From contig NW_023601104.1 in NCBI RefSeq assembly GCF_014898055.3, forward strand, positions 84,179,106 to 84,243,105: a stretch of DNA of 64,000 nucleotides, in the 5' to 3' direction. The position numbers and the translations under genes are program-made. The notes below the pieces were generated by a model. That model was not told the origin of the DNA. It was given only the letters and a program-made list of their open reading frames with translations, and made no database searches. The stretch is from Talpa occidentalis. Lineage: Eukaryota > Chordata > Mammalia > Eulipotyphla > Talpidae. Positions 1-12,297 of this stretch are shown here, one piece after another. Every line of letters starts with the position of its first letter. Within the stretch, counting starts at the first letter, position 1.

Positions 1-1987
1 AATTCATTATATAACCAGACATTAGCTAAGTAAGGGAGGTGGTTCACATTCACTCACTGAGTAGTTCTGTCTACTTGGTTTATTGTCACTTCTGCAGTGC
101 ATGTTCCCTGGAGGGCACTGATACTAAGCACAGTGGAACTCATTCTTTGAGCCTGGAAGCCTGCATGCATCTTGCCAGAATGTTCTTATAGCTGATGTTC
201 TAATCTTTCTATTCCAGTCAGTTCATTGGACCAACAAGGAAGCCATGTGAACCATCCCAAGCAAGTACCTTGTAAGACTATTGAGAGACCATAGATCAAT
301 TAACTCTCTTATCCTGTTTGATGTACTGCTATTACCTTTTGCTTTGAACTAGTACCCTTAGGATTCACTCCTAAGTTCACCCTCTAGTTTCCTTCAAGTT
401 CATGCTCGCCAGTCCTACAGCTCCTTTGGAAAATAATTTCTCCCTTCCTGTAACAGGCCCCAGATGTCCCCCATTAAGTTTTCTGCACTGCTAATCTGAC
501 TGTGAGTCTCTGTAGATGGTCACAGATTGTCAGGAGAGCCAGCATCATCCTGTAAGGAATGGTCCATTTGCGACCTTTGTGTAATCATCAAGCAAAGGGG
601 GATGATCCCCTTTCCAGATATCACGATCTATAATCTCAAGATCATCTCCTTCCCACAGGAACTCTGACTTTGGCATAGTAGACTTGCTTGGCATGAGAAT
701 TCAGCATCTCTGATAGTTTACTGTGCCTAGTCCTCAGTTGTGTTTGTCTTCCACTTACAGATGGGGTCTCATGACGTGATTCCAAAGAGTCTGAGGCACT
801 CACTGTGTTGCATCTTGTTAATTAATAGATATAAGCCTCTTATCTTTATTTTCATTTTTCTTTTTTCCTAGAATCAATGATGAATAACTATAACCAACCA
901 ATTTCATGGCCCTTATGTTTACTATTAATAACCTATTTCCCATTATATTCAATAGTGCATCAGTCAACATACCTCCTCCCACCTGTTCCCACATTTGAAA
1001 TTCTTAGCAATTACACAAATGTATCATGTTAAAAATGATCAAAACTTTCAAAACTACTTCCATAACCAGTAATGAATCCATGGCTGGCATCCATTCAGTG
1101 AACAATCAATTCCAGAATCCCCATCTTCAATAAACACTTCAGGTACCAATTATCTTTGATCCTGGTTCTTGGAGTAAATCTGGATCAGAGAATCTTCTTT
1201 AAATTGTGCATCTCAGGAATATTCTCTGGAAATGAAAATGACAAAAGTAGAATAGGACAGGGAAATAAGCAAAACAATAATGTGGTCTTGGGCTAGAGAT
1301 CAGTTTGGGTATGATCCATGAGAAAGCAATGGACTCCGAAGCACAAATTGCAATACAGAATCATTTCTACATTTTGTACCCTCTAGAGAATCAGAAAACT
1401 GTATCAGTAAAAGTGAAAATGGTAAATATTTTAGACTTTGAGGTCATTTAGTATTTTTGCAAGTGCTTTGCTATTGCAGCACAAAGGATAATATTTAAGC
1501 AACGAGCCTGACTGTTTCTTCCCATAAAACTTTAGTCGAAAAAACAAGTGAGATCCAGTCTAGCTATAGATATTGGTAGCCTGCTCAAGGGAAAAATGGT
1601 TCCTCTTTGACTGAAGGAAATTCTCCAAAGAAGACTGTAACTGTGAAATGCGATTAGCCAGCACTGCTAGAAGATGAGAGGTATCAGCTCACTGGCAGTG
1701 AAATAAATCTAGACAGAACATCATCAATTGCACTGTAGGAGGAGATTCAAGGAAGACTTCCCAGAAGCAGTGCTAACTGAAATTTCTTCAAGGGGAACTG
1801 ATGAAGTAACAACATGTGCAAAGGGGTGTGGGCAGATTACTGTGCTATATATGCAAATAACTACAATCAGTTTGGAATTAAATGTGAATAGTAAAAGATT
1901 AAATTGGAGAGTGAGAAAAGAAATAGATAAGAACTAGAGGGCATTATATATTATCCTAAGAACACTGGGAGTTATTTATTTATTTTA
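1..1987. other. Unique AT-rich sequence, no gene recognised
   Basis: I see no convincing exon, RNA gene or recent repeat here. A 69-codon open frame at 1728-1937 has no recognisable protein character. The first 900 bases are somewhat less AT-rich and could hold a very old unrecognised repeat, but I could not match one. Confidence 0.5.
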
Positions 1988-2262
1988 TTTAAAGTTTTGT
2001 TTGTATTTATTTACGCATACAAGAACTGGGGTATAAGCCAGAGGTGGGGGTGGAGGGGGTAAGAGGATTCACCAGAGGCAGAGTAGGGAGCAGAACAGGC
2101 AGATTCACTGAAATACACTGCTGAGGGGAGCAGCTGGTGAGACAAGGAAGGTCTTATGTGTCATGTGGGTAGCTCCCTGCCCTGGAATTGAACTCAGGCT
2201 GCAGTGGCTGGCGATAGCTTGATAGCGCTGAGACTTTAACCTCTGCACCACCAGGGAGGCCC
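1988..2262 (-). mobile_element. tRNA-derived SINE, subfamily c (old copy)
   Basis: This is the family that dominates the window. In its own sense direction it begins GGGCCTCCCTGGTGGYRCAG, which contains a Pol III A box. A B box (GGTTCGATCCC type) lies about 75 bases in. The body is C/T-rich, and the element ends in an AATAAATAAAT tail followed by TCTTT and A's, the T+ SINE layout. Length is usually 240-280 bp. This copy has its tail at the left and its head at the right, ending ACCAGGGAGGCCC. Its tail is degraded and no clean target-site duplication is visible, so it is among the older copies. Confidence 0.88.
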
Positions 2263-2816
2263 TGGAATTTAACTTACAGGAAATGACAAGCCACTGGGGA
2301 GTTCAGAGAAGAAGGATGGTCTCTGCCATGAAGATGCAGGAGCCACAGTCTTTTGTTGCTAAGTCCATCTATCCATAGTCTTAATCATTTACTATCCATA
2401 GCCTTAATAAAACATGTTTGTTTCAATTCCCTTTCAGAGCCAATATGTGATTATTTATACCAGCTTTGATGCTGCCTGCTAATGGTGACATATATTTTAA
2501 AGTGATTTAACAACAGTGAAGTGGGATTTGCATCTTTGATCAATAAGACCCCTTCCTAGCCCCAACCTCCCAACCCAGCTTCCTTTGGAATAGCAGCAGA
2601 TGTTTGAAAGGTGTTTCTCTAAATGTCAGGGTGAAGTGTAGGACTATAAAATACAGGCATTCACTATTGTTAAATGAAGCCAACTACTCTACACATAAGT
2701 TACACCTTGGTCTATTTAGTCCCATGCTTTCATGAGTAATCAAATTCATTGTGTACACAAAGCTCAGAGGACCATCTGTTCAAATCAGAGGTTGTCACAC
2801 TGTAAACAACCTCTTA
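2263..2816. other. Unique sequence between two SINEs
   Basis: There is no recognisable gene or repeat. No open frame of note is present on either strand. Confidence 0.5.
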
Positions 2817-2827
2817 TGATCTTTTTA

Positions 2828-3096
2828 GTTTTTTAAAAGATTTATTTATTTATGCATACAAGAACCGTGGTACAGGCTGAAGGTATGTGAGTGAGAGTAT
2901 TCACCAGAGAGAGTGAGGAGCAGAACACGCAGATCTACTGAAATACACTGCTGAGGGGAGCAGTGGACGGACAAGATAGGAGAGGTCTGCTGTGCCATGT
3001 GGGTCATCTCCCTGACCAGGGATCGAACTCATGCTGTAGTGGCTGCCAATAGCTTGATAGTGATGTCTTTGACCCCTGCACCACCAGGGAGGCCCC
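2828..3096 (-). mobile_element. SINE with 11-bp target-site duplication
   Basis: Full-length SINE of subfamily c. The perfect direct repeat TGATCTTTTTA lies at 2817-2827 and 3097-3107. That duplication fixes both ends and shows insertion by target-primed reverse transcription. The A and B boxes lie at the right end. Confidence 0.95.
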
Positions 3097-3107
3097 TGAT
3101 CTTTTTA

Positions 3108-6100
3108 TAACATAAAATACCAACAAAGAATTCGTCTCCATTTCTTGTGACTTTCCTGCCTAAACCATCATTCTTTATTTTTTTAGGTTATGCCCAAAGG
3201 AGTAAACCAGCTACTCACAACCTTTTAGGAAACACTCTTCTGTTTACATGTAGGGTGATTTAGAATGCCAAAACCCAGAGGAAGGGAGAATAAATAAGAG
3301 CTGCATTGATATCTAAAGCTTAAGGTGACAATTACTAGAACTAGGATGGCCCTAGAGAAAGTTTAAGAAAGCCAACCTTTTAGAAAGGTGATCACACAGA
3401 TAGATAACAGTGGTGGCCTTTGAAAAGTGGGTCAAAGTCTAAATGTTTTCCCTTTTTTGTATTTTCCAAATATATACAAAGACCTTTATTACCTTTCACA
3501 ATAAGATACAATAAAATGCCTTTTAATAAAGAAGTGACATATTTTGTGTCTGAATCAGCTCTTTAGTTTAAAAAAGGTCTGTATCCACAAACATGTGGCG
3601 GGCATGTGCACTGGAAATATATTAACATGCTAATATTTATGTAATGCCTTCACGCCAAAAAGATGACTTTAAGTCTTTATATAATATGCTAGAACAGGAA
3701 AAATTTTATTAGCTATTCTTTTGGAGCCTATAGGCCCTATAAAATTCTGACATATAATAAAAATGTGCTGTACAGACCTCAGTCCTCCAACCATTAAATT
3801 GTTGTTTCTGAAATAAACAATGACATTTTCTCCTTGACATAGGAAAATATAGCACTCTGTATCATGCAAGTTGTTAGAGAAGAGGGATTTTCGTGACCAC
3901 AACCAGACACTCTTTGAGAGTCGTGAATTAGCATCACATTTGTAATTTTGTATTGAGTAGCAAGGTCTTGAGGGGCAAAGTTAAGACATTTTTAGAGAGA
4001 CTGTAATAAGAAAAACATTATAAAAATTCACACATCACATCTCCTGGTTATTAATTATGGAAAATGATGAAATATTCTTTAATGGTCACTGCAGGAGAAA
4101 CCTGTTGTTACTCTCATCCAGCAGTGCTGTGGCTCCATAGAGCTAAGGGAGCATAAACCCTACTGCAGCTTGTAGAATGAGGCAATTTTATGAAACCATT
4201 GTCACAAAAGAAAACTTTCCATGCACAAAAAAACAACAAACCTGATTCTCCTCCCAACTGCAGGACTAGTCCAGCCTAGACCAAACCTAGAAATGAGCTG
4301 TAAATTACAGGGAAGTACATTTGAAGTGTACAGATTACGGCACAATCTTCATTCATAATTGATGCCCCTTCTTGTCCTTCCAGTGCTTATTTAAGTTCAT
4401 GTTCTTAAATCCCATCCATGCTGTTCATTCTCTCTCTCTCTGTCAAGCAAGAGAGTTACTTTCCAAATCCAGTGTGCTTGGCTTTGAATTTCTTTTATGA
4501 CCTATTGCAATAGAATCAGTGACTTCATTTCATTCTCATCTACTTTTGTTTTCTATCTCCATAGGGAGTCCCTTGGATGTGATTTTTCATATATATGCAT
4601 ATATAACATTATATAATGTTATAATGTATATATACACAGTCTATATAACATTAACCATTAAGTTTGTGCGTTCTTTTTATGGAATGTAAGACATATGAAA
4701 TTAGTCTTTAATGCACATTTGGAGGACAACCCAAATAAGTGAACCAAAAGTGTTGTAGAAATATTTGTCCGAAAAAAACTGAGAAATTTAGGGGACCACT
4801 TGTCATTCCAGTAACTGAAGTCTGAAAAAAGAGTAGGGCCAGTTTGAGTCATGAGTTACCTAACTGGAAGTTGTGTCAAATTTAAGAGAGAAGATGGAGG
4901 GAAAAATAATTTATGATTTATTGCCTGAACACTTGGTTAGTAAGATAAATTCATCTTAGTTACTATTTCTATACCTTTTTCATTGTTCCATTTCTCTGCT
5001 CCATTTCTCTACTAGGTAAGCATTACATTTTAGTCAGCTAACATTTTCAAACTCTTGCTGACTTGTATGACATACATTTCCCCAGGTTTTTCCTGGGGCA
5101 AAATAAAAAAGGTTAACATATAGTAAATGCAACTAATTTTACTTTAAAAGATATGGGGTTTCTAAATTTTTAATTATTGAAAAGCAAACCAGGGTTTTAT
5201 TGTTGTACTATTATTAGAATGACTCCCGTAGAGACCATTATAAGTTTGCCACTCAAATGGAAATCCAAATATAACAGAAAAATAGTAAGAGGCCAGCTCC
5301 AAGGTTGTGCAAAAATGTGGAAAGATAGACTCCTATCTGCAGAATTCCAGCTCTGAATTGGAAAGTGAATCATTGATTACCTAATCTAATGGAAATAGGT
5401 GAGATTATTACTTTGGAAAATATTGGACTTTAGTATCTAAGCTTTGGATGAGCCTATAAGCTGTCAATATCCCCCTCACCACCCCCACATCATCCATTCA
5501 CATAATATGATATGCATGAAGGATTAAATGATTGATTTTTCTGATGAGAAGATGGATCTTGAGTCATTGTGTCTGTGGAGGGAAAAGGAAGATTATACAA
5601 GAGTATAATATGAAAACACCTTTTCATGAATAGTACAACAATCTGAGAAGTTTTCAATATTAAGTTTTGGTTTTATTCCCTTGGGAAAGGGAGATTTTGG
5701 ATTTTTATTTATGAATGAATTGTAGCATTGAAGATGACAGAATATAAGAGGTAGTTTTGGAGAATGGAGAAGACTATTAAAACCCACCCTTGTTCTCCTC
5801 ACATATCATTTTTTAGTAAGATCAGAAGCAATGGCCTAAACATTCTAGGTCTGCCTGTTAATACTATTTTTGTAGAGGATATTGATGGTGGGGGCAGAGA
5901 CTAGCTGCCTAAACAGGGCTGCTTAAAAATGAAATTATTAGGTGACTTGCATGAATAATTAGGGGGCATTATGGGGTCTGGACACCACCCAGATGAGGGT
6001 CAAGGCCATGACCCTTAGACCTTCATGTGAATGTAGCTTACATGCACCAATCTGCTGTTACAATCTGAGAAAATATGACTTACAGAAATTGTAATAATAG

Positions 6101-7135
6101 CATTTTACAGAACAAAGGACTGTATGAAGAGACAGGCCATTCCTCAATTTAAAGACTCCTTTACCAACAGGTTTCTTCATTTTTACTTTCTTGGTCACCT
6201 GTATATTTCTCTGTTCCTTATCATACACAACTTGTAGCTACTCATCTGGTTCTAGTATTTCTCCAAATTTACTTCATTCTTTAATGTCTTTATTTTTAAA
6301 AACTAATAAAAAGCAAAATGAAACAATACAAACTTCAAAACAAGAGAATGAGTTTCTGTGGTTCACTCCAACCTACTTTGTGATATGTTTCTCCGTATTT
6401 ATAGCCTCCAGCATTGGATCTCCTACCTCAACATTGAATTTCATTGCTCGTATTCCATTCCACTATGTATTAAGATCCAGACTAGCAAATCAAAGAGACA
6501 CAAGGCATTTAACTCCTGCTACAATCCCATCTAAATACTTAGTGAAATCTCTCAAGGAAAAACATTATTCTACTGGTAAAATCCATATTTCAATGTAATT
6601 TTAACTAAAATTAAACACTTTGAAAGTAGGCTTCATGTGAAACCGTGTGTGCAAACAGAAACCACCTAAATATTAAATATGTTGCTGACATTCAATCATT
6701 ACTTTAGGATGAATAATTGAAGATTTAGCATGTTTCTTCTGAAAAGTTGCCAGAAGTAGTTCTGGTAGTCTCTCCTAATCAAAATATGGATGGAATGCCA
6801 TTTCTATATATAGGTTTCATGACTTAAGGCAGTAAAGAATGGTTATGATTTTCTGAATTTAGATTATAAGAGTTAGTCTGTTTAGTCTAATTCACAAACA
6901 CTGACATAAATTTGATGGTAGTCCTTAAATATCGTTTGTCTTATTTGTTTCTTCTGATAGAAATAACTGATGTTTTTTCTTTTCTAAACAATACATAATA
7001 CAAAACCCACTATCAACATGATGACCTTTTTAATAGTGAGTTCAAAGACAATGACTGAGGAATAGTTTTCTAATGATACAATAATACTTGTGTCAGAGCT
7101 CGGATGTCTTAGTTTTCTCAGCTTGAGGTCTGAAT
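3108..7135. other. Long AT-rich stretch without gene
   Basis: About 4 kb with no SINE and no L1 that I recognise. The longest open frame, 135 codons at 6191-6598, is rich in Ser, Phe, Ile, Lys and Asn, as expected by chance in AT-rich DNA. It has no domain I know and no flanking splice or promoter context. A short palindrome at 4605-4620 is listed separately. Confidence 0.5.
4605..4620. repeat. Perfect 16-bp AT palindrome
   Basis: AACATTATATAATGTT is its own reverse complement. It lies inside an alternating AT tract at about 4588-4635. Most likely this is a by-product of AT-rich sequence, with cruciform potential. Confidence 0.8.
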
Positions 7136-7147
7136 AAAGACTATCTG

Positions 7148-7382
7148 GGGCCTCCCTGGTGGTGTTAAGTCTCAGCGCTATCACCACCAAGGCCTGAGTT
7201 CAATCCCTGGCCAGGAAGCTAACCTGCATGGCGTAGCAGACCTCTCCTGTCTCGCCCACTGCTCCACTCAGCAGTATTTATCAGTAGGTCCACCTGTTCT
7301 GCTCCCTACTCTCTCTCTGGGGAATCCTCTCATCCCCCACGCCGCACCTCTGGCCTACATAAATAAATAAATCTTTAAAAAA
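7148..7382 (+). mobile_element. SINE with 12-bp target-site duplication
   Basis: Flanked by AAAGACTATCTG at 7136-7147 and 7383-7394. The copy belongs to subfamily c. It is slightly shortened near the A box, reading GGTGGTGTTAAGTCTCAGC, so a few bases are missing where other copies have GCACAAGGG. The tail ends in (AAAT)n, TCTTT and A's. Confidence 0.95.
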
Positions 7383-7483
7383 AAAGACTATCTGAATGCA
7401 TCAGATTGTTTTCTCAGGTAAACCACATGATATTTCTTTTCTAATATCTCTGGTTATTACTACTTTGGAATCAAAATTTTTCT

Positions 7484-7548
7484 CTATATATGTGTATATA
7501 TATATATATATATATACACACACATATACATATACACATATATATTTG
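7484..7548. repeat. (TA)n/(CA)n microsatellite
   Basis: A run of TA units followed by CA units and mixed CATA. It probably differs in length between individuals. Three overlapping open frames here, of Tyr/Ile/His-rich composition, are products of the repeat. Confidence 0.9.
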
Positions 7549-7570
7549 GGACAAATGTTTTACTCCAGAC

Positions 7571-7951
7571 CTTTTTTTTAATAATAAATTTTATTTTTAT
7601 ATTCCCCATACAATTGCAACCCCCCATTCTGACCCCAATCCCTCCCCTCCCACCCCCCACCCCCAAAAAAGTGTCTCTGGTTCATAGTTTTTTGTTGATT
7701 TTGATTTTCACTTTCTTATAGTTATTCATTTTCCTGGTCCCTTATTTAAGTTTTCTAGATTCCTGCTATGAGTGAGACCATCCGGTATTTTTCTTTTTCT
7801 TTCTGGCTTATTTCGCTGAGCATGATCCCTTCCAGTGCCATCCATGTTGCTGCAAATTGCATGTGTTTATCTTTTTTGAATGCTGAGTAATAGTCCATGG
7901 TATATATGTATCACTTCTTCTTGATCCAGTCATCTATTTTTGGGCATTTGG
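7571..7951 (-). mobile_element. LINE-1 3' end, 5'-truncated
   Basis: Read on the minus strand it contains the end of ORF2 (motifs corresponding to WIKK, ATWMALEG and EISQKEKEKYW) followed by a G-rich 3' UTR and a poly(A), seen here as poly(T) at 7571-7579. It closely matches the 3' end of the longer L1 at 18331-19826, including the CCCCACCCCC block, so both belong to the same young subfamily. GACCTTTT occurs at 7568-7575 and 7952-7959 and may be a short target-site duplication. Confidence 0.92.
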
Positions 7952-7959
7952 GACCTTTT

Positions 7960-8639
7960 ATGATGATGGAAGTCCATATGCATTCTATCCATATGGAATC
8001 CACTAGCTGTTGTGGCTATGACACACTTGAAATGTAGCTAGTTCAAGTCAATGATTTTAATTACATTTAATCACAATTTAAATAACCGTATTTTACTAGT
8101 GGCTATCATATTAGAACATGCAGGCTGAATCTAAGTGTTGAATTTAGATTGTGATTGCCTGTGGCCTTCATTGATATAACTGGATTTATTGAAATAATTT
8201 AAACTTTACCATGGAAACAGATTATCATGAGATTTAGCCTCTTGTGTTAGTGTCTGTTCTCCTGTAACATACATTAATTGACCCAGTATTTAAGAAATTT
8301 CTATGGTATTCCTTTCCCTTTTAAAATGGCAAGCTTAACTGTTATGAAATATCGTTGAGGTTCCTTGATAGAAAAAAAATCATAACATGTCCTGAAGACA
8401 ATTTAAAGGAATAAGATTGACAGGTACTGTTTAAGCAGAAAAAAAACAAAGTTCACATAACTCTTTGCCCATCAGTGCGCAATGTGGAATGGTGAAGTTT
8501 ATGGGGAGAATTCTCTTCCACTTCAGAGGTTATACAATTTCACCAATTCTTAGAAAAGTTGTTCATTTTTCCACTTTCCTTAAAAGCACACCTTTCTGGT
8601 TGGGCCTGATTCTTCTTCTCCCTGAAATAAGAATGATAC
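7960..8639. other. Unique sequence
   Basis: No gene or repeat recognised. An open frame beginning at 8465 runs into the adjacent L1 3' UTR and is not credible. Confidence 0.45.
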
Positions 8640-8932
8640 TTGTTAATTTTTTAATTAAAATTATTAGTTTTACATCATGTTGGTTTACAAAACTGTGTGT
8701 GATTAAGAAGTATAGATTTGCACCGCTCAGATGCATGTTACCACACCACACCCACCACCTCCACTATAATCCCTTAGGCCTACCCATTCCCCATTTTCCT
8801 TTCCACCCTTCCCTGTCATTGTGATTCCTCAGTTCTACAGTCAGATTTCTATGTTTGGTTTTGTTTGACCCTTTGTTTCTTTATATTTCACATTTGAGTG
8901 AAGCCATTGATAATTTCCCTTTCTCTTTCCGG
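8640..8932 (-). mobile_element. LINE-1 3' UTR fragment, second subfamily
   Basis: The antisense L1 phrase ATTTGAGTGAAGCCATT and the following TTTCTCTTTCC correspond to the region just downstream of ORF2. The part to the left is a 3' UTR unlike that of the 7571 and 18331 copies: it has CACCGCTCAGATGCATG and a run of CCACC units. Hence this is a different, older L1 subfamily. It is truncated near 8932. Confidence 0.65.
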
Positions 8933-8935
8933 GAA

Positions 8936-10080
8936 CGTGGTTACCTGCATTATTCCTCTTTTTTTATAAGGATTTCTTTGCTTATTTAGGGTCTTTTCTG
9001 GTTCCAGTAAAAAGGATATGTTTTAGTTTTTATTTTTCTGTCTCTGGAAAAGTAATCGGAAAATCAGATACACTAATTTGGAATAAAAGCTACTAGAAAG
9101 CAAAATCAAATGGCATTCTTCTCCACTTATGTTCCACTTAGGAAGTGGGCACATGTCCTCGCTCTTCTACTCTCTGTATGTATCACACATATGGTTGTGG
9201 GGGAGCTCAACCCAGTATTCACTTTCAAAGGATCACATCCCTTATGTTAACAGCTTATTATCTTTTTTTACTTCAAAAAGGTCTGAAACTTTACCCAGTA
9301 GTTTCAGAAGTCACTCTTCATTGGAATGTTCTCAAGAACTTTATGATTCGAATTTTGTTTTCTTTCTGTCACTCTGGGCTGAGCTGAGAGTAAAGCACCC
9401 TAGCTAAATGTTGACTCAGCTATATCCACTTCTTAAAGTGCTTTACTTACTGTTCCTCAACTCTTTAAAGCAAATACAGGAAACACCACAAGTGAAACAA
9501 TTTCTTCATGTGCCATAGTTTCAAAATCAATAGCACTTCAATTGCCAAACAGATTCTTTAAACTTTAATGAAAAATGGATTCATTGGTGGAATGGAGGAA
9601 ATTCAAGTTTCTGTCAGTAGTTCAACTCTAGACACTGTCGCATGGCTTCAAACCTTGCAAGTAACTATTTTTTTTGACCCAGTGTTTCAATAGCCCTTGT
9701 TGTTAAGTGAGAGATAGCTAAATTATTTCAAACAAAAAGACTTTCATGATCATATATTGTTACTCATTTCACAGAAAATTCACAGCCTTTGCTGAAGTCA
9801 TTTCCTTTCAACAGAAATTGTTTACAAGGAAATTAGATTAAATTTTGAGTGAGCAGGAGGTCAGTGACACTTTATCTCTCTGATTTCATCTTCCATTGTC
9901 TTAAAACTACTTAAACTAGCTCCAGACACACAATGAAAGCTAACATTTATACAGTAAACAGTGAGCTAATTCCATAAGGAAACTGTCCTTCTGTCTATGC
10001 AATCTTAAAAATGAGTTTGGTTACATAAATAGCTTACAAAACAGCTATAAGTTGAGCATTCTATTGTTTCAATTCAGATC
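8936..10080. other. Unique sequence
   Basis: No gene or repeat recognised. Open frames at 9129-9407 overlap each other in two frames and show no protein signature. Confidence 0.45.
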
Positions 10081-10094
10081 TAGTTAATCTTTTT

Positions 10095-10360
10095 TTTTTT
10101 TAAGATTTATTCATTTTTATACAAGAGCCAGGATACAGGCCAGATGGGCTGGAGGGTGAGAGGATTCACCAGAGACAGAGCGGGGAACAGAACAGGCAGA
10201 CTGAAGAAATACATTGCTGAGGGGAGCAGCAGGAGAGACTGGAGAGGTCTGCTTTGCCATGCGGGATTCTTGCCGGCTGGCCGGAATCAAACCCACACTG
10301 CAGGGGCTGCGGACAGATTCACAGTGCCGCACACAACTGCCTGCACCACCAGGGAGGCCC
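10095..10360 (-). mobile_element. SINE with 14-bp target-site duplication
   Basis: TAGTTAATCTTTTT is repeated exactly at 10081-10094 and 10361-10374. The copy is of subfamily b: its sense 5' half reads GCACTGTGAA with an internal CAGCCCCTGCAGTG. Read from the left, open frames pass right through it, which explains an apparent 189-codon frame at 10144-10713. Confidence 0.95.
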
Positions 10361-10498
10361 TAGTTAATCTTTTTCACTTTTGTGTCCAAAAGGTTGAGAA
10401 AATACATTTAAATGTATCCTTATTTAATCTCTTAAAGCATTTGCTTAATGAAGAAAGGATAATTCTTGAAATCAACAACTCTAACTCTCCACAGTTGA

Positions 10499-10521
10499 TT
10501 TTTTTTTTTTTTTTTTTTTTT
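10499..10521. repeat. Poly(T) tract of 23
   Basis: A pure T run followed by GGCGATGTGGTGGTGGTGG. It could be the tail of an unrecognised minus-strand retrocopy, but the adjacent sequence is too short to name. Confidence 0.8.
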
Positions 10522-10672
10522 GGCGATGTGGTGGTGGTGGTCGGGGCTCATGAGTCATCTGAACCCATCAAGGAGATTATTTACATTCCTGAAAAAATAT
10601 TTCAAAAGAACATGCTAAAAGCACAAGACTCTTCGCAGTACTGTGGGAAAAAAAAAAAAAAGATACAAATAT

Positions 10673-10932
10673 GGCCTCCCCTGGTAGCGCAGCGGTTGAG
10701 CGCTGGGCTGTGAAGCTGCCCTCAGCCTCTGCAGCACAGGTTCCATCCCCGGCTGCCAGCGAGGGTCCCACATGGCGCACAGACCTGCCTCGCCCGCTGC
10801 TCCCCTCAGCAGTGTACTTTGTCAGTCTGCCTGTTCTGTTCCCCACTCTGGCTCTGGTGAATTCTCTCACCCTCCTGTGCTTCTGACTGTACCCAGTGCT
10901 TGTATAAGTAAATAAATAAATCTTTAAAAAAA
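10673..10932 (+). mobile_element. SINE, GC-rich subfamily a, 12-bp target-site duplication
   Basis: AGATACAAATAT lies at 10661-10672 and 10933-10944. Diagnostic subfamily a features are GCGCAGCGGTTGAGCGCTGG at the head and TTCTGACTGTACCCAGTGCT before the tail. The intact CpG sites, unbroken A and B boxes and perfect duplication suggest a recent insertion. Confidence 0.96.
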
Positions 10933-10990
10933 AGATACAAATATCCCTATCTTTTTGGCTATTCTATTCTAAGAGGAGATATAAATAATG

Positions 10991-11022
10991 TATAGATATA
11001 TATATATATACACATACACATA
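10991..11022. repeat. AT-rich microsatellite
   Basis: A TATAGATATATATATATA run followed by CACATACACA. Confidence 0.75.
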
Positions 11023-11577
11023 TTAATAAAATAAGCACTCTAGTAGTTGTTAGTAGTGCTATGAAGAAAAGTAAAACAAGGAAGAGAATAGGGCAAACCA
11101 TGAGAAACCACGGTGAGAAAAAAACTACAATGTTAAATTCAATGAGGAGGGAATTCCTCTTTGTGAATGCAACATTTATAGAAATAAATGGGGAGGAGGA
11201 CGCAAATCTTGCAGATTTCTAGATGGCTGTTCCAGCAGGAAATAGCAATTGCAAAGGTTTAGAATGAAAGCACATCTGCCATAGGTACAAGGAGACCAGT
11301 AGCCTGGAGCTGATGGACAAAGAAGATAGTATTAGGTGATGCAGTAAGAGAGATGAACAGGACAGGGGGGTGCAGGGCAATATATATGGATCTTATTGAT
11401 ACTGAAAGGGGTATGTCTTTTCTTTAAGGAAGATGGTGAGATAGTGGAGGATTCTGAGCAGGAAAAAAGTAATGACTTTTGTTTTTAAAAGCTAACACAA
11501 GTTGCTGTTAGTAATAAATGTTAGAGAAATATGACAGAGGCATTTATAGTAAATTCCCAGCAGAAGATAATGGTTGT

Positions 11578-11910
11578 GGGCCTCCCTGGTGGTTCAAGGA
11601 TTAAGACACAACCTATGATGCTATCCACAGCCACTGCAGCACGAGTTTGATTCCCGGCTGGCTAGGTTGCTACCCACATGGAGCAGCAGACCTCTCCTGT
11701 CTCGCCCGCTGCTCCCCTCAGCAGTGTATTTCAGGCAGTCTGCCTGTTCTGTGCCCCACTCTGTCTCTGGTGAATCCTCTCACACCCACACCTCTGGCCT
11801 GTACCCCAGCTCTTGTATGAATAAATAAATAAATCTTTTTGCTTCATAGTATGGTGCTTAATGACTTGCGCCACCAGGGAGGCCCAAATAAATAAATCTT
11901 TAAAAAAAAA
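11578..11910 (+). mobile_element. Composite SINE: full copy plus inverted head fragment
   Basis: One outer target-site duplication, AAGATAATGGTTGT at 11564-11577 and 11911-11924, brackets the whole unit. Inside lies a complete plus-strand SINE up to its first tail (about 11820-11838). Next comes an inverted SINE head of about 48 bp (11838-11886, ending CACCAGGGAGGCCC), then a second AAATAAATAAATCTTT tail with A's. The simplest reading is that a second, very short 5'-inverted SINE landed in the tail of the first. Confidence 0.88.
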
Positions 11911-12023
11911 AAGATAATGGTTGTTTGGACCCATGTCATTGTGTTTAAAGGTGGTGAGAGTCAGAAAATATTTTGAAAATAAAGAAAACTTAAATAGCTG
12001 ATATATTTAAAGTGTGTTGTTAG

Positions 12024-12297
12024 GGCCTCCCTAGTGGTGCAGGCAGTTGGAAGCAGTGCTGTGAAGCTGTCCACAGCCTCCACAGCCCAGGTTCAATCCC
12101 AGCCAGCTGGCGAGATACCCACATGGTGCAGCAGACCTCTCCTGTCTTACCTGCTGCTCCCCTCAGCAGTGTATTTCAGTCAGTCTGCCCATTCTGTTTC
12201 CTGATCTGTCTCTGGTGAATCCTCTCAACTCCCCATACATCTGGCCTGTACCCTAGTTCTTGTATAAATAAATGAATCTTTTAAAGAAAATTAAAAA
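12024..12297 (+). mobile_element. SINE with 16-bp target-site duplication
   Basis: TAAAGTGTGTTGYTAG lies at 12008-12023 and 12298-12313, with one mismatch. Subfamily b-like (GCAGTGCTGTGAAGCTGTCC). It interrupts the L2. Confidence 0.93.

Noticed and set aside
6191..6598. 135-codon open frame in unique DNA
   Set aside because: Chance composition (Ser, Phe, Ile, Lys, Thr rich), no domain, no splice or promoter context, and several unrelated frames of similar length occur nearby.
10144..10713. 189-codon open frame, the longest in the window
   Set aside because: It starts inside a minus-strand SINE, runs through a poly(T) that gives a poly-Phe stretch, and ends in another SINE. It is repeat read-through, not a gene.
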